Positions 1 to 9,810 of a stretch of 26,303 nucleotides of DNA are shown here, one piece after another. The DNA is taken from NCBI GenBank assembly GCA_002427745.1, contig DIYF01000148.1, forward strand, positions 1-26,303. The letters run 5' to 3'. The notes under the pieces are model-generated. The model had not been told where the DNA came from. It worked only from the letters and a program-made list of their open reading frames with translations, and ran no database searches. The stretch's first letter is position 1; the number at the start of each line of letters is the position of its first letter. Source of the DNA: Roseivirga sp. UBA6061. GTDB lineage: Bacteria > Bacteroidota > Bacteroidia > Cytophagales > Cyclobacteriaceae. The translations under genes and the position numbers were made by a program.

Positions 1-3000
1 CAGGATGCAGCAGGAAACAATAACACAGCCGCTACCCAGCTGAGTGTAGCGAATGACGAAACTGCCCCGACAGTGACCATTACCAGTAGTGCTGACCCAA
101 CCAGTGGAGCTTTTACCGCTACCTTTACTTTCTCTGAGGCTGTGACGGGTTTTGCCGTTGGCGATATTTCGGTAGGTAACGGAGCCGCGAGTGCTTTCAA
201 TGCTACCAGCACCAGTGTTTATACAGCCACGATCACGCCTACCTCTGATGGAGCGGTGACCGTGGATGTGAACAGTGCAGCGGCTCAGGATGCAGCCGGC
301 AACAATAATACAGCGGCTACTCAGCTGAGCGTAACCAATGACGAAGCAGTACCCACCGTTACGATCACGAGCAGTGCCGATCCAACCAGCGGGGCCTTTA
401 CCGCTACCTTCACTTTTTCAGAAGCCGTAACGGGTTTTGCCGTTGGCGATATTTCGGTAGGTAACGGAGCCGCCAGTGCCTTTAATGCCACCAGTACCAG
501 TGTCTATACGGCCACCATAACACCGGCTTCGGAAGGAGCTGTAACGGTCGATGTGGCCGCTAATGTAGCGCAGGATGGTTCTGGTAATAACAACACAGCG
601 GCTACTCAGCTCAGTGTAACCAATGACGAAACAGCTCCGACAGTGACCATTACCAGTAGTGCTGATCCGACCAGTGGAGCTTTCACGGCCACCTTTACTT
701 TCTCAGAAGCGGTAACTGGTTTTGCGGTAGGAGATATTGCTGTAGGTAACGGAGCCGCCAGTGCCTTTAATGCTACCAGTACCAGTGTTTATACAGCCAC
801 GATTACACCGGCCGCTGATGGAGCGGTGACCGTGGATGTGAACAGTGCTGCAGCACAGGATGCGGCTGGTAACAATAATACGGCAGCCACTCAGCTGAGT
901 GTAGCGAATGATGAAACTGCTCCGACAGTGACCATTACCAGTAGTGCTGACCCAACCAGTGGAGCTTTCACAGCTACCTTTACTTTCTCTGAGGCTGTGA
1001 CGGGTTTTGCCGTTGGCGATATTTCGGTAGGTAACGGAGCTGCGAGCGCTTTCAATACTACCAGCACCAGTGTATATACGGCTACCATAACACCGGCTTC
1101 GGAAGGAGCTGTAACGGTGGATGTGGCTGCTAATGTGGCACAGGATGCCTCTGCTAATAACAACACAGCGGCTACTCAGCTGAGTGTAACCAATGACGAA
1201 ACGGCTCCTACTGTCACTATCACAAGTAGTGCTGATCCGACCAGTGGAGCCTTTACCGCTACCTTTACCTTCTCAGAAGCGGTAACCGGTTTTGCGGTGG
1301 GAGATATTTCCGTGACCAATGGAGCCGCCAGTGCCTTTAATGCTACCAGTACCAGTGTCTATACGGCTACGATTACACCAGCTTCAGACGGAGCAGTGAC
1401 CCTGGATGTAGCAGCGAATGTTGCCCAGGACGCAGCAGGCAACAACAATACTGCAGCAACTCAGTTGAGTGTAACCAATGATGAAACGGCTCCGACTATT
1501 ACGATTACCAGTAGTGCTGACCCAACGAGTGGAGCCTTTACCGCTACCTTCACTTTCTCAGAAGCCGTAACCGGTTTTGCCGTTGGCGATATTTCTGTAG
1601 GCAATGGGGCCGCGAGTGCTTTCAATGCCACCAGCACCAGTGTTTACACAGCAACTATTACACCTGCCGCAGATGGGGCGGTTACGGTAGATGTTGCGGC
1701 CAATGTGGCTCAGGATGGAGCAGGCAACAATAACACAGCCGCTACACAGCTTTCGGTTACCAATGACGAAACAGCTCCGACTATTACGATTACCAGCAGT
1801 GCAGACCCAACCAGTGGAGCCTTCACGGCTACCTTTACCTTCTCGGAAGCCGTAACTGGTTTTACGGTAGGTGATGTTTCTGTGGCCAATGGAGCTGCGA
1901 GTGCTTTTAGTGCTACCAGTACCAGTGTTTACACGGCTACGATCACCCCTTCATTTGAAGGAGCAGTGACTGTAGATGTGGCTGCTGACGTAGCTCAGGA
2001 CGGAGCAGGTAATAACAATACAGCTGCCACTCAGCTTTCTGTGACGAATGACGAAACGGCTCCGGCTGTTACGATTACCAGTAGTGCTGACCCAACCAGT
2101 GGAGCCTTTACCGCTACCTTTACCTTCACAGAGGCTGTAACCGGATTTGCGGTAGGCGATATTTCCGTAGGCAATGGAACTGCCAGTGCTTTTAATGCCA
2201 CCAGTACCAGCGTTTACACCGCTACCATTACACCTGCTTCAGACGGAGCAGTGACCCTCGATGTAGCAGCGAATGTGGCCCAGGATGCAGCAGGCAACGA
2301 CAACACAGCGGCTACTCAGCTGAGTGTAACGAATGACGAAACTGCTCCGACAGTGACCATTACCAGTAGTGCTGACCCAACGAGCGGAGCCTTTACGGCT
2401 ACCTTTACTTTCTCAGAAGCGGTAACCGGTTTTGCCGTGGGCGATATTGTTGTAGGCAATGGAGCCGCGAGTGCCTTTAGCGCTACCAGTACCAGTGTTT
2501 ACACAGCAACCATTACACCTGCTTCAGACGGAGCGGTTACGGTAGATGTAGCGGCCAATGTGGCTCAGGATGGAGCAGGTAACAATAACACAGCCGCTAC
2601 CCAGCTTTCTGTGACCAATGACGAAACAGCTCCGACTATTACGATCAGCAGTAGTGCCGATCCAACGAGTGGAGCCTTTACCGCTACCTTTACCTTCTCG
2701 GAAGCCGTAACTGGTTTTACGGTAGGTGATATTTCTGTGGCTAATGGAGCTGCGAGTGCTTTCAGTGCTACCAGTACCAGTGTTTACACGGCTACGATCA
2801 CCCCTTCATTTGAAGGAGCAGTGACCGTAGATGTGGCAGCTGACGTAGCTCAGGACGGAGCAGGCAATAACAATACAGCTGCCACTCAGCTTTCGGTTAC
2901 CAATGACGAAACGGCTCCGGCTGTCACCATCACGAGTAGTGCGGATCCAACCAGTGGAGCCTTTACCGCTACCTTTACCTTCACAGAGGCTGTAACCGGG

Positions 3001-6000
3001 TTTGCGGTAGGCGATATTGCTGTAGGTAACGGAGCCGCCAGTGCCTTTAATGCTACTAGTACCAGCGTTTACACCGCAACCATTACACCTGCTTCAGACG
3101 GAGCAGTGACCCTGGATGTAGCAGCGAATGTGGCCCAGGACGCAGCAGGCAACGACAATACTGCAGCAACTCAGTTGAGTGTAACCAATGATGAAACAGG
3201 GCCTACGGTGACGGGTGTCAGCTCCGGTACGACTGATGGTACCTATGGCGTGGGCAGCGGTATTTCTATTCAGGTGACCTTTAGTGAGTCAGTAAATGTA
3301 ACCGGAACTCCTCAACTCGAGCTTGAGACCGGAGGTGTTGACCGTCAGGCAGACTATGCATCGGGTGATGGAACAAACACTCTGACCTTCAATTATACTG
3401 TACAGTCAGGAGATGTAAGTAGTGATCTGGACTATGTAGGAACAGGCTCCCTCACATTGAATGGAGGTACAATTAATGATGCAGCCGGAAATACAGCCAA
3501 TTTGACACTGGCTTCGCCCGCAGCTGCCGGTTCTTTGGGAGCCAATAAGGATTTAGTAATAGATGGTGAACCTACCGTTACCCTGACTGTGGATAACAGT
3601 AACATTAATGAGGACACCGGCACAGCTACTTTGACAGCTACACTATCCGCTGTTTCCAGCACCGATGTTACGGTGACGATTGGCTACTCAGGTACTGCTT
3701 CGAACGGTACAGATTACAATAGCACGGCCAGTACAACTATTACAGTGAGTGCCGGTGATATGTCGGAGACAGCTCCTGTAATCATCACTCCGGTAAATGA
3801 TGGCGACCCTGAAACGAATGAAACGATTATTGCAGAAATTACCGGTGTTACCAATGGCACTGAGGATGGTACACAGTCAGTGACCATTACCATTATAGAT
3901 GATGATACACCCAATGTTTCATTCAATAGCACCAGTTCGGCCCAGGCAGAGAGTGTGGCTTCAGCTAATCTGGCGGTAGATCTTTCAATTGCCAGTGCCC
4001 TGACTGTAACGGTGGACTATGCTATAACGGGAACCGCCACAGGAGGTGGTACCGATTATACCCTGGCCAATGGTACACTTACCTTTAATCCGGGTAGTAC
4101 CAGCGAAAACATCAGCATTGCCGGTATCATGGATGATGCCATTGTTGAGGCAGATGAAACGGTGATTGTTACTTTGTCAAGCCCGGTGAATGCCAACCTG
4201 GGTACTAATCAGGTGCATACCTATACCATTACTGACAATGATGCTGCTGCTGTAACGATAGCGGATATCAGTGGAGATGAAGACAGTGGAGACATTACGG
4301 TAACTGCCATTCTGGACAATGCAGTTGACGGAGGTTTTACTGTGGATGTTAGCACTGCGAATGGTACAGCCACTATCGCTGATAACGATTATACTGCTGT
4401 ATCCTCAGAAACGCTGAGCTTTACGGGTAGTGCTGGTGAAATGAAGACCTTTGTCGTTACACCTACCACGGATACGAAGTTTGAGGATGATGAAGATCTG
4501 ACGGTTACCATGGGGAATCTGGTTGCCGGAACTGTTCCGACTACAGACATTGATGTGACAGATGGTGCCACCATTACGATCACCAATGATGATCCTTTAC
4601 CAACAGTAACACTCTCGGTAGATAATAGTACCATAGCTGAGGCTTCGGGAACAGCCGCTGTTACCGCTACGCTTTCCAATACCTCTGAAAATAATGTCGT
4701 GGTAACCCTCGCCTATTCGGGAACGGCTACCAATGGCACTGACTATAATAGCTCTGCCAGTACTACCATAACCATCAATGCAGGTGACCTGATGGCCAGT
4801 GCTACGACCGGAATTCAGGCCACTCAGGATGTCTTACCTGAAGGGAATGAAACGATCCTGGTGGATATCACCGGAGTGACCGGAGGAACCGAAAACGGTA
4901 CGCAGAAACTGTCAATCACCATAGCAGATGATGATGCCGCTGTGGTCACCTCGGTAGCGAGTACTACCGCTGATGGCGACTATAAGGCGGGCAGTGTGAT
5001 CGCGATTACCATTACCTTCAATCAGGCAGTAAATGTGACCGGTACGCCTCAGCTCACTCTGGAAACAGGTACTACCGATCAGACAGCGGACTATGTAAGT
5101 GGCGATGGAAGCACAACACTGACCTTTAATTATACGGTTCAGGCGGGTGATGTCAGCAGTGATCTTGATTATACCAGTACGACTGCCCTGGCGCTGAATG
5201 GTGGAACCATTATCGGAAACGGACTGAATGCTATCCTGGACCTTCCAGCTCCAGGTGCCAGCAACTCTTTGGGAGATAATGCTGCCATTATTATTGACAC
5301 CAGTGATCCGGCTGACCCGGTACTGACTACCCCGGCAAGCGATGTTCTTGTAAATGCTGCTAATCAGACTATTAGTGGTACTCATAGTGAAGATGGTGTT
5401 ACCATAAACCTTTATGCCGATTCAGATAATGATGGAGTAGCCGACAACACCAGTGTGCTGGCTTCGACAACCGTATCTGGTAGTGGCTGGAGTCTGAGTG
5501 CCAGTCTCACCGCAGACCTGGCCAACAATTTTGTAGTTCAGGCGGTGGATGCTGCAGGAAATACCTCAGCAGAAGTTAATGTATCAACTATTACAGAAGA
5601 CAGCACGAGTCCGGTAATCACTTCGGATGGTGGAGGAGCTACGGCCAGCCTGAATGTAAGCGAAAACAGCACAGCCGTAACTACCGTGACTGCCACAGAT
5701 GTGAATCCCGTGACTTATACTATCAGCGGAGGAGCGGATCAGGCCCTGTTCAGTATATCTTCCGGTGTGTTGACTTTCACAACCGCGCCAGACTTTGAAA
5801 ACCCAACTGACGCTGATACTGATAATGCCTATGTGGTAGAAGTGACTGCTTCAGACGGATTGACAACTGATGATACTCAGACTATCACAGTGACAGTAAC
5901 AGATGTTGATGATAACAGCCCCGTAATTACTTCGGATGGCGGAGGAGCCACGGCTTCACTCAATATAAATGAAAATACTACCGCTGTAACGGCAGTAACT

Positions 6001-9000
6001 GCTACAGATGCGGATGGTGTAAGTACCGTTACTTACAGTATTTCCGGAGGAGCAGATCAGGCCTTGTTCAGCATGGCTTCCGGTGTGCTCTCTTTCACCA
6101 GCGCACCGGATTTTGAAAACCCGGGGGATGCGGATATGAATAATACCTATGTGGTAGAAGTAACCGCTACAGATGGTACGACTACTCCTGATACCCAGAC
6201 TATTACGGTTACAGTCGTTGATCAGAATGATAACAACCCCGTGATTACAGCAAGCCAGACCTTTAGTGTAGATGAAACCGCTGCAAACAGTACTTCTATT
6301 GGAACTGTGACAGCTACGGATCAGGATGCCGGTACCACCTTCAGTAGCTGGGTCATTACTGCAGGTAACGGGGCCGGCATCTTTGCCATCAACGCCACAA
6401 CGGGTGAATTGACCATTGCAGACAACACCAATTTATCTCCGAGAGATGTTACAGCCTCGTATACGCTGACTTTAACTGTGGAAGATGGCTTAAATACCAG
6501 TGCCGGTGAGACGATTACTATTAACATTCTGGATACGACAGCACCGGCTGCACCTGTCGTGGTGAGTATTAGTGATGATACCGGTAGTGATGGATCCGAT
6601 CAGGTTACCAATGACAATACATTGAGCTTTACAGGTACGGCTGAGGCCAATAGTACGGTAGAAGTGTTTATTGATGGTACCAGTATTGGAACAACCACCG
6701 CAGATGGCTCCGGGAACTTCACCTTCGACCATACGGGCACTACGCTGTCGGATGGTACACTGGCCATTACTGCAAAAGCCACTGATGCTTCAGGTAACGA
6801 GAGTACTGCCAGTGCTGCCCTGACCGTGATGCTGGACGCCACTCCTCCAGCCAAACCGATACTTGGCAGTATTACGGATGATACAGGTATCAGCAATACC
6901 GACATTATCACCAATGATGGTACACTGATTATTAAAGGAACGGCCGAACCGCTGTCTGTCCTGAACCTTATCTCGGGGCCTTTTACGATTGGTACTGTTA
7001 CTACTGATGCGAGTGGAGACTGGGAGGTTGACCTTACCAGCAGATCATTCGGTTCTGGATTTACTGCCCTGGCTACCGCAACGGATGCTGCAGGTAACGT
7101 GAGTGCTCAAAGCGACCCTATGGTGATTACCATAGATCAGGTTGACCCTCAGGTGTCATCTATTGTTAGGGCAGATGCCAGCCCGACTGCAGCCGGCAGT
7201 GTGGATTTTACAGTGACTTTCGATGAGGAAGTTCATGGTCTGAGCACTGCTAACTTCAGTCTGGTTCTTACAGGGACTCAGAACGCCAGTATTGCCAGTA
7301 TTTCGGCCACCTCAGGCACGACTGTTACCGTGACCGTCAATAACAACTCCGGAGTCGGTACTTTCGGTCTTAATCTCAGTAATACCACCGGTATTACTGA
7401 TGTTGCCGGAAATGGTCTGTCAGGTACCTTTACAGGTGAATTGTATACCACATTGGATCCTCCGGCAGCACCGGTAGTTGTGAGTATCAGTGATGACAGC
7501 GGCAGTGATACATCCGATGAAATCACCAATGATAATACACTTAGCTTTATGGGAACATCAGACGCTAATACCACTGTGGAAGTCTTCATTGATGGTACAA
7601 GCATAGGTACTACCACAGCAGATGGTTCCGGAAACTTCACTTTTGACCACACCGGCACTACCTTGTCTGATGGAACCATAGCTGTTACCGCACGTGCTTC
7701 GGATGCCATAGGAAATCAAAGTGTCGTGAGTGCGGCCCTTTCTGTTACGATAGATACCGCTGTTCCGACAAAGGCTGTTTTCTCAAGCATTTCCGATGAC
7801 AATGGTATTAGTAATTCAGACAATATTACCAATGATATGACCCTCATTATATCAGGTACCAGTGAGCCACTTTCTGTTGTGGCAGTTAAATCCGGGCCTT
7901 TTACTCTTACCACGACAACTGCTGACGGGAATGGTGATTGGATTGCGGATATTACGAACAGGCCATTTACAAGTGGGTTTACTGTAATTGCTACCTCTAC
8001 AGATGTTGCAGGTAATGTGAGTGCAGATAGTGATCCATTCGTGATTGTCATCGATGTTGCTGATCCTACTGTTTCAAGTATTAACCGGGATGACCCGAGC
8101 CCCACTACTGCGAGCAGTGTGGATTATACCGTTACCTTCGATGAAGAGGTACATGGTTTGAGTACCGGCAACTTTGGCCTTGTATTCACCGGAACGCAGA
8201 ATGCCAGTATAGCCGGTATCTCGGCTACTTCGGGTACCAGTGTGACAGTAACGGTCAATAACATTACGGGTGAGGGTACTTTCGGACTCAATCTTACGAG
8301 CACTACGGGAATTACCGATGTAGCAGGCAATACGCTGGCAGGCACCTTTACAGGTCAATTGTATACCACAAACTCAACGCCTACGGATATCAGTCTGTCC
8401 AGCACGAGTATCCTGGAGAACAACAGCATTGGTGATGCGGTAGGTACGCTGAGTAGTACAGATGTGGATGCCGGTGATACCCATACCTACACACTGGTAT
8501 CCGGTACAGGCGATACAGATAATGCTTCATTCAGCATCAATGGTACACAGTTGGAAGCTGCGGCTGTATTTGATCGGGAAACCAAGGCAAGCTACGATAT
8601 CCGACTGCAAACTGATGATGGAAACGGGGGGACTTTCCAGAAAGCCTTTACGATTACCATTGACAATGTAGCAGAGGCTGACCTGCGAATCACAGGCAAT
8701 AACGATATCCCGGCCACACCGCTTGGTATTACCACTAATTTCGACATCACGGTACACAATGACGGAGACGGTGCGATGACCATTACCAGTATTCTGTACC
8801 CGACAGCCTTTGGCGGACCGGTATCAGGTATCAATATTCCTGCTGCCAGCAGCCAGGTAGTTACAATGACCTTTACGCCAACCATGGCTCAACTGTACAC
8901 CGGAGATATCACCATTGTCACAAATGGCGGTACCGGTATTCTCTCTGTAAGTGCTGACGGAGCAATTATCACCGGAACAGACGATGGTCTGCTCAGTGCA

Positions 9001-9243
9001 GAGGCCATTAATATCTTCCCGAATCCGGCCAGTGATCAGGTAACAGTTGATCTTTCCGAGTTTAACGGCCGACCGCTGGATATTCAGTTGTTCGATCTCT
9101 CAGGCAATAAAGCGTTTGGTGTATCCGATTTCAGAGAACCAAAACTAAGGCTGGATATCAGCACTTATCAGCAGGGGGTTTATCTGATGCATTTTACAGA
9201 CGGTAAGAGCACAGTACAGAAAAAATTCATGATCAGGAAATAA
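1..9243 (+). CDS. Giant T9SS-secreted multidomain adhesin (5' end outside window)
   Basis: The frame is open from base 1, so the N-terminus and signal peptide lie upstream; 3080 residues are visible. Domain order by base position: tail of a 95-aa Ig-like repeat (1-72), eleven full repeats (73-3207), SwmB-like domain (3208-3567), four Calx-beta domains (3568-4935, each ending in a DDD or NDD-type motif), second SwmB-like domain (4936-5298), an Ig-like domain (about 5300-5607), three cadherin repeats (5608-6537, with linkers such as DVDDN and DQNDN), two 306-aa Ig-like blocks (6541-8376), another cadherin-like domain (about 8377-8676), an Ig-like choice-of-anchor domain (about 8677-8970) and a T9SS type A sorting domain (about 9001-9240, starting INIFPNPASD and ending in a basic tail). 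Such proteins cross the outer membrane by the type IX system and become surface-attached or released. The Calx-beta and cadherin motifs imply calcium-dependent rigidity. An adhesion or gliding role is inferred from architecture; no enzyme domain is visible in this part. Confidence 0.93.
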   Translation, partial: QDAAGNNNTAATQLSVANDETAPTVTITSSADPTSGAFTATFTFSEAVTGFAVGDISVGNGAASAFNATSTSVYTATITPTSDGAVTVDVNSAAAQDAAGNNNTAATQLSVTNDEAVPTVTITSSADPTSGAFTATFTFSEAVTGFAVGDISVGNGAASAFNATSTSVYTATITPASEGAVTVDVAANVAQDGSGNNNTAATQLSVTNDETAPTVTITSSADPTSGAFTATFTFSEAVTGFAVGDIAVGNGAASAFNATSTSVYTATITPAADGAVTVDVNSAAAQDAAGNNNTAATQLSVANDETAPTVTITSSADPTSGAFTATFTFSEAVTGFAVGDISVGNGAASAFNTTSTSVYTATITPASEGAVTVDVAANVAQDASANNNTAATQLSVTNDETAPTVTITSSADPTSGAFTATFTFSEAVTGFAVGDISVTNGAASAFNATSTSVYTATITPASDGAVTLDVAANVAQDAAGNNNTAATQLSVTNDETAPTITITSSADPTSGAFTATFTFSEAVTGFAVGDISVGNGAASAFNATSTSVYTATITPAADGAVTVDVAANVAQDGAGNNNTAATQLSVTNDETAPTITITSSADPTSGAFTATFTFSEAVTGFTVGDVSVANGAASAFSATSTSVYTATITPSFEGAVTVDVAADVAQDGAGNNNTAATQLSVTNDETAPAVTITSSADPTSGAFTATFTFTEAVTGFAVGDISVGNGTASAFNATSTSVYTATITPASDGAVTLDVAANVAQDAAGNDNTAATQLSVTNDETAPTVTITSSADPTSGAFTATFTFSEAVTGFAVGDIVVGNGAASAFSATSTSVYTATITPASDGAVTVDVAANVAQDGAGNNNTAATQLSVTNDETAPTITISSSADPTSGAFTATFTFSEAVTGFTVGDISVANGAASAFSATSTSVYTATITPSFEGAVTVDVAADVAQDGAGNNNTAATQLSVTNDETAPAVTITSSADPTSGAFTATFTFTEAVTGFAVGDIAVGNGAASAFNATSTSVYTATITPASDGAVTLDVAANVAQDAAGNDNTAATQLSVTNDETGPTVTGVSSGTTDGTYGVGSGISIQVTFSESVNVTGTPQLELETGGVDRQADYASGDGTNTLTFNYTVQSGDVSSDLDYVGTGSLTLNGGTINDAAGNTANLTLASPAAAGSLGANKDLVIDGEPTVTLTVDNSNINEDTGTATLTATLSAVSSTDVTVTIGYSGTASNGTDYNSTASTTITVSAGDMSETAPVIITPVNDGDPETNETIIAEITGVTNGTEDGTQSVTITIIDDDTPNVSFNSTSSAQAESVASANLAVDLSIASALTVTVDYAITGTATGGGTDYTLANGTLTFNPGSTSENISIAGIMDDAIVEADETVIVTLSSPVNANLGTNQVHTYTITDNDAAAVTIADISGDEDSGDITVTAILDNAVDGGFTVDVSTANGTATIADNDYTAVSSETLSFTGSAGEMKTFVVTPTTDTKFEDDEDLTVTMGNLVAGTVPTTDIDVTDGATITITNDDPLPTVTLSVDNSTIAEASGTAAVTATLSNTSENNVVVTLAYSGTATNGTDYNSSASTTITINAGDLMASATTGIQATQDVLPEGNETILVDITGVTGGTENGTQKLSITIADDDAAVVTSVASTTADGDYKAGSVIAITITFNQAVNVTGTPQLTLETGTTDQTADYVSGDGSTTLTFNYTVQAGDVSSDLDYTSTTALALNGGTIIGNGLNAILDLPAPGASNSLGDNAAIIIDTSDPADPVLTTPASDVLVNAANQTISGTHSEDGVTINLYADSDNDGVADNTSVLASTTVSGSGWSLSASLTADLANNFVVQAVDAAGNTSAEVNVSTITEDSTSPVITSDGGGATASLNVSENSTAVTTVTATDVNPVTYTISGGADQALFSISSGVLTFTTAPDFENPTDADTDNAYVVEVTASDGLTTDDTQTITVTVTDVDDNSPVITSDGGGATASLNINENTTAVTAVTATDADGVSTVTYSISGGADQALFSMASGVLSFTSAPDFENPGDADMNNTYVVEVTATDGTTTPDTQTITVTVVDQNDNNPVITASQTFSVDETAANSTSIGTVTATDQDAGTTFSSWVITAGNGAGIFAINATTGELTIADNTNLSPRDVTASYTLTLTVEDGLNTSAGETITINILDTTAPAAPVVVSISDDTGSDGSDQVTNDNTLSFTGTAEANSTVEVFIDGTSIGTTTADGSGNFTFDHTGTTLSDGTLAITAKATDASGNESTASAALTVMLDATPPAKPILGSITDDTGISNTDIITNDGTLIIKGTAEPLSVLNLISGPFTIGTVTTDASGDWEVDLTSRSFGSGFTALATATDAAGNVSAQSDPMVITIDQVDPQVSSIVRADASPTAAGSVDFTVTFDEEVHGLSTANFSLVLTGTQNASIASISATSGTTVTVTVNNNSGVGTFGLNLSNTTGITDVAGNGLSGTFTGELYTTLDPPAAPVVVSISDDSGSDTSDEITNDNTLSFMGTSDANTTVEVFIDGTSIGTTTADGSGNFTFDHTGTTLSDGTIAVTARASDAIGNQSVVSAALSVTIDTAVPTKAVFSSISDDNGISNSDNITNDMTLIISGTSEPLSVVAVKSGPFTLTTTTADGNGDWIADITNRPFTSGFTVIATSTDVAGNVSADSDPFVIVIDVADPTVSSINRDDPSPTTASSVDYTVTFDEEVHGLSTGNFGLVFTGTQNASIAGISATSGTSVTVTVNNITGEGTFGLNLTSTTGITDVAGNTLAGTFTGQLYTTNSTPTDISLSSTSILENNSIGDAVGTLSSTDVDAGDTHTYTLVSGTGDTDNASFSINGTQLEAAAVFDRETKASYDIRLQTDDGNGGTFQKAFTITIDNVAEADLRITGNNDIPATPLGITTNFDITVHNDGDGAMTITSILYPTAFGGPVSGINIPAASSQVVTMTFTPTMAQLYTGDITIVTNGGTGILSVSADGAIITGTDDGLLSAEAINIFPNPASDQVTVDLSEFNGRPLDIQLFDLSGNKAFGVSDFREPKLRLDISTYQQGVYLMHFTDGKSTVQKKFMIRK
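73..3207 (+). repeat. Eleven tandem 285-bp (95-aa) Ig-like repeats
   Basis: Repeat boundaries fall at 73, 358, 643, 928, 1213, 1498, 1783, 2068, 2353, 2638 and 2923, always exactly 285 bp apart, and the array ends at 3207. Bases 1-72 are the last 24 codons of the preceding unit, so the array continues upstream. Each unit encodes a bacterial Ig-like domain with the core TSSADPTSGAFTATFTF, then VTGFxVGD, then TSVYTATITP and a QDxxxNxNTAATQLSV ending. Units differ mostly at synonymous positions. All units lack Lys, Arg, His, Cys and Trp and carry about eight acidic residues each. Confidence 0.97.
6541..8376 (+). repeat. Tandem duplication of a 918-bp (306-aa) three-domain Ig-like block
   Basis: Block 1 (6541-7458) and block 2 (7459-8376) align over their whole length with an offset of exactly 918 bp; both begin with an APVVVSISDD motif and end with a TGxLYTT motif. 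Each holds two Ig-like domains (marked by VFIDGTSIGTTTADGSG and SEPLSV/AEPLSV-type motifs) and a third domain beginning near SPTxxxSVD(F/Y)TVTFDEEVHGLST. No indel separates the copies, but many codons differ, so the duplication is not recent. Confidence 0.93.
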
Positions 9244-9255
9244 CCTTAATCCAGA

Positions 9256-9693
9256 ATGAAAAAGCTAAAATATATATTCAGTGCGGTAGTGATTGTCAGT
9301 ATACTCGGGCTCTGTGCCTGCGGAGATGACGATGACCCGACAGCTCAGGAGCTGGCCTTCGAAAAACTGGCAGGTACCTGGAGTCTGGCCAATGGAGGCA
9401 GTGTTATCATAGATGGGCAGGATGCCAGCCTGAATTTCTCAGGTTTCTCCTTCTCGTTTACAGATGGCACCTATACTACCGCTAATGCAGGTGACCTTTT
9501 CAGGGCTACCGGTACCTGGAGCTGGCAGGATGAAGCCGCACAGCGTATAACGATTGATGACGGAAAGACCATCACCATTACCACGCTGACAGAGCAACAG
9601 TTTGTTTTTTCTTTTACCTTTAATGGTACGGGAGGAGTAGCAAATTCTGGCGAAGGTATAGCCGGTAACTATACGATAACGGTAAACAAGTAA
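9256..9693 (+). CDS. Small outer-membrane/surface lipoprotein, possibly lipocalin-like
   Basis: A 145-aa protein with a lipoprotein signal peptide: basic MKKLK start, hydrophobic core at residues 6-19, and a lipobox ending L-C-A-C with Cys22 as the likely lipidated residue. The mature protein starts CGDDDD; acidic residues right after the cysteine resemble the surface-export signal known in some Bacteroidota lipoproteins. The mature part (about 37-143) is Thr/Gly-rich with alternating hydrophobic residues and a FEKLAGTWSL start, which suggests a small lipocalin-like beta barrel; that fold is inferred from pattern only. It starts 12 bp after the adhesin stop codon on the same strand and the hairpins and terminator come after it, so the two genes are very likely co-transcribed. 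It could help anchor or fold the adhesin, but nothing in the sequence proves this. Confidence 0.85.
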   Translation: MKKLKYIFSAVVIVSILGLCACGDDDDPTAQELAFEKLAGTWSLANGGSVIIDGQDASLNFSGFSFSFTDGTYTTANAGDLFRATGTWSWQDEAAQRITIDDGKTITITTLTEQQFVFSFTFNGTGGVANSGEGIAGNYTITVNK

Positions 9694-9710
9694 GCTAGAA
9701 ATACTTAGAG

Positions 9711-9782
9711 CACTCAAAGTAGAGTGTTTTAAAGATGAGCCATGCAACTCATCTGAGTTACATGGCTCATTTGTCAAATGAG
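9711..9782 (+). other. Cluster of overlapping inverted repeats after the lipoprotein gene
   Basis: Three stem-loops are visible. One is cactc/gagtg at 9711-9726 followed by TTTT. The second is a 10-bp perfect stem, atgagccatg at 9735-9744 with catggctcat at 9761-9770, enclosing an inner aactca/tgagtt stem. The third is a 7-bp stem, ctcattt at 9766-9772 with aaatgag at 9776-9782. The second and third share bases 9766-9770, so they cannot form together. None has as strong a T-tract as the terminator downstream. Confidence 0.6.
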
Positions 9783-9810
9783 TGGTTCTAATTTTTTAGT
9801 GTTTTGGTAA

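Noticed and set aside
1..3207. CRISPR-like or satellite repeat
   Set aside because: The units are 285 bp, contiguous, without spacers, and keep one protein reading frame with mainly synonymous differences, so they are coding domain repeats.
891..8885. Many minus-strand open frames of 68-157 codons, and a short plus-strand frame at 8462-8671, opposite or within the adhesin
   Set aside because: They recur with the repeat period and reflect the lack of stop codons on the complement of a Thr/Ala/Val/Gly-rich coding array. No start context or recognisable domain was seen.
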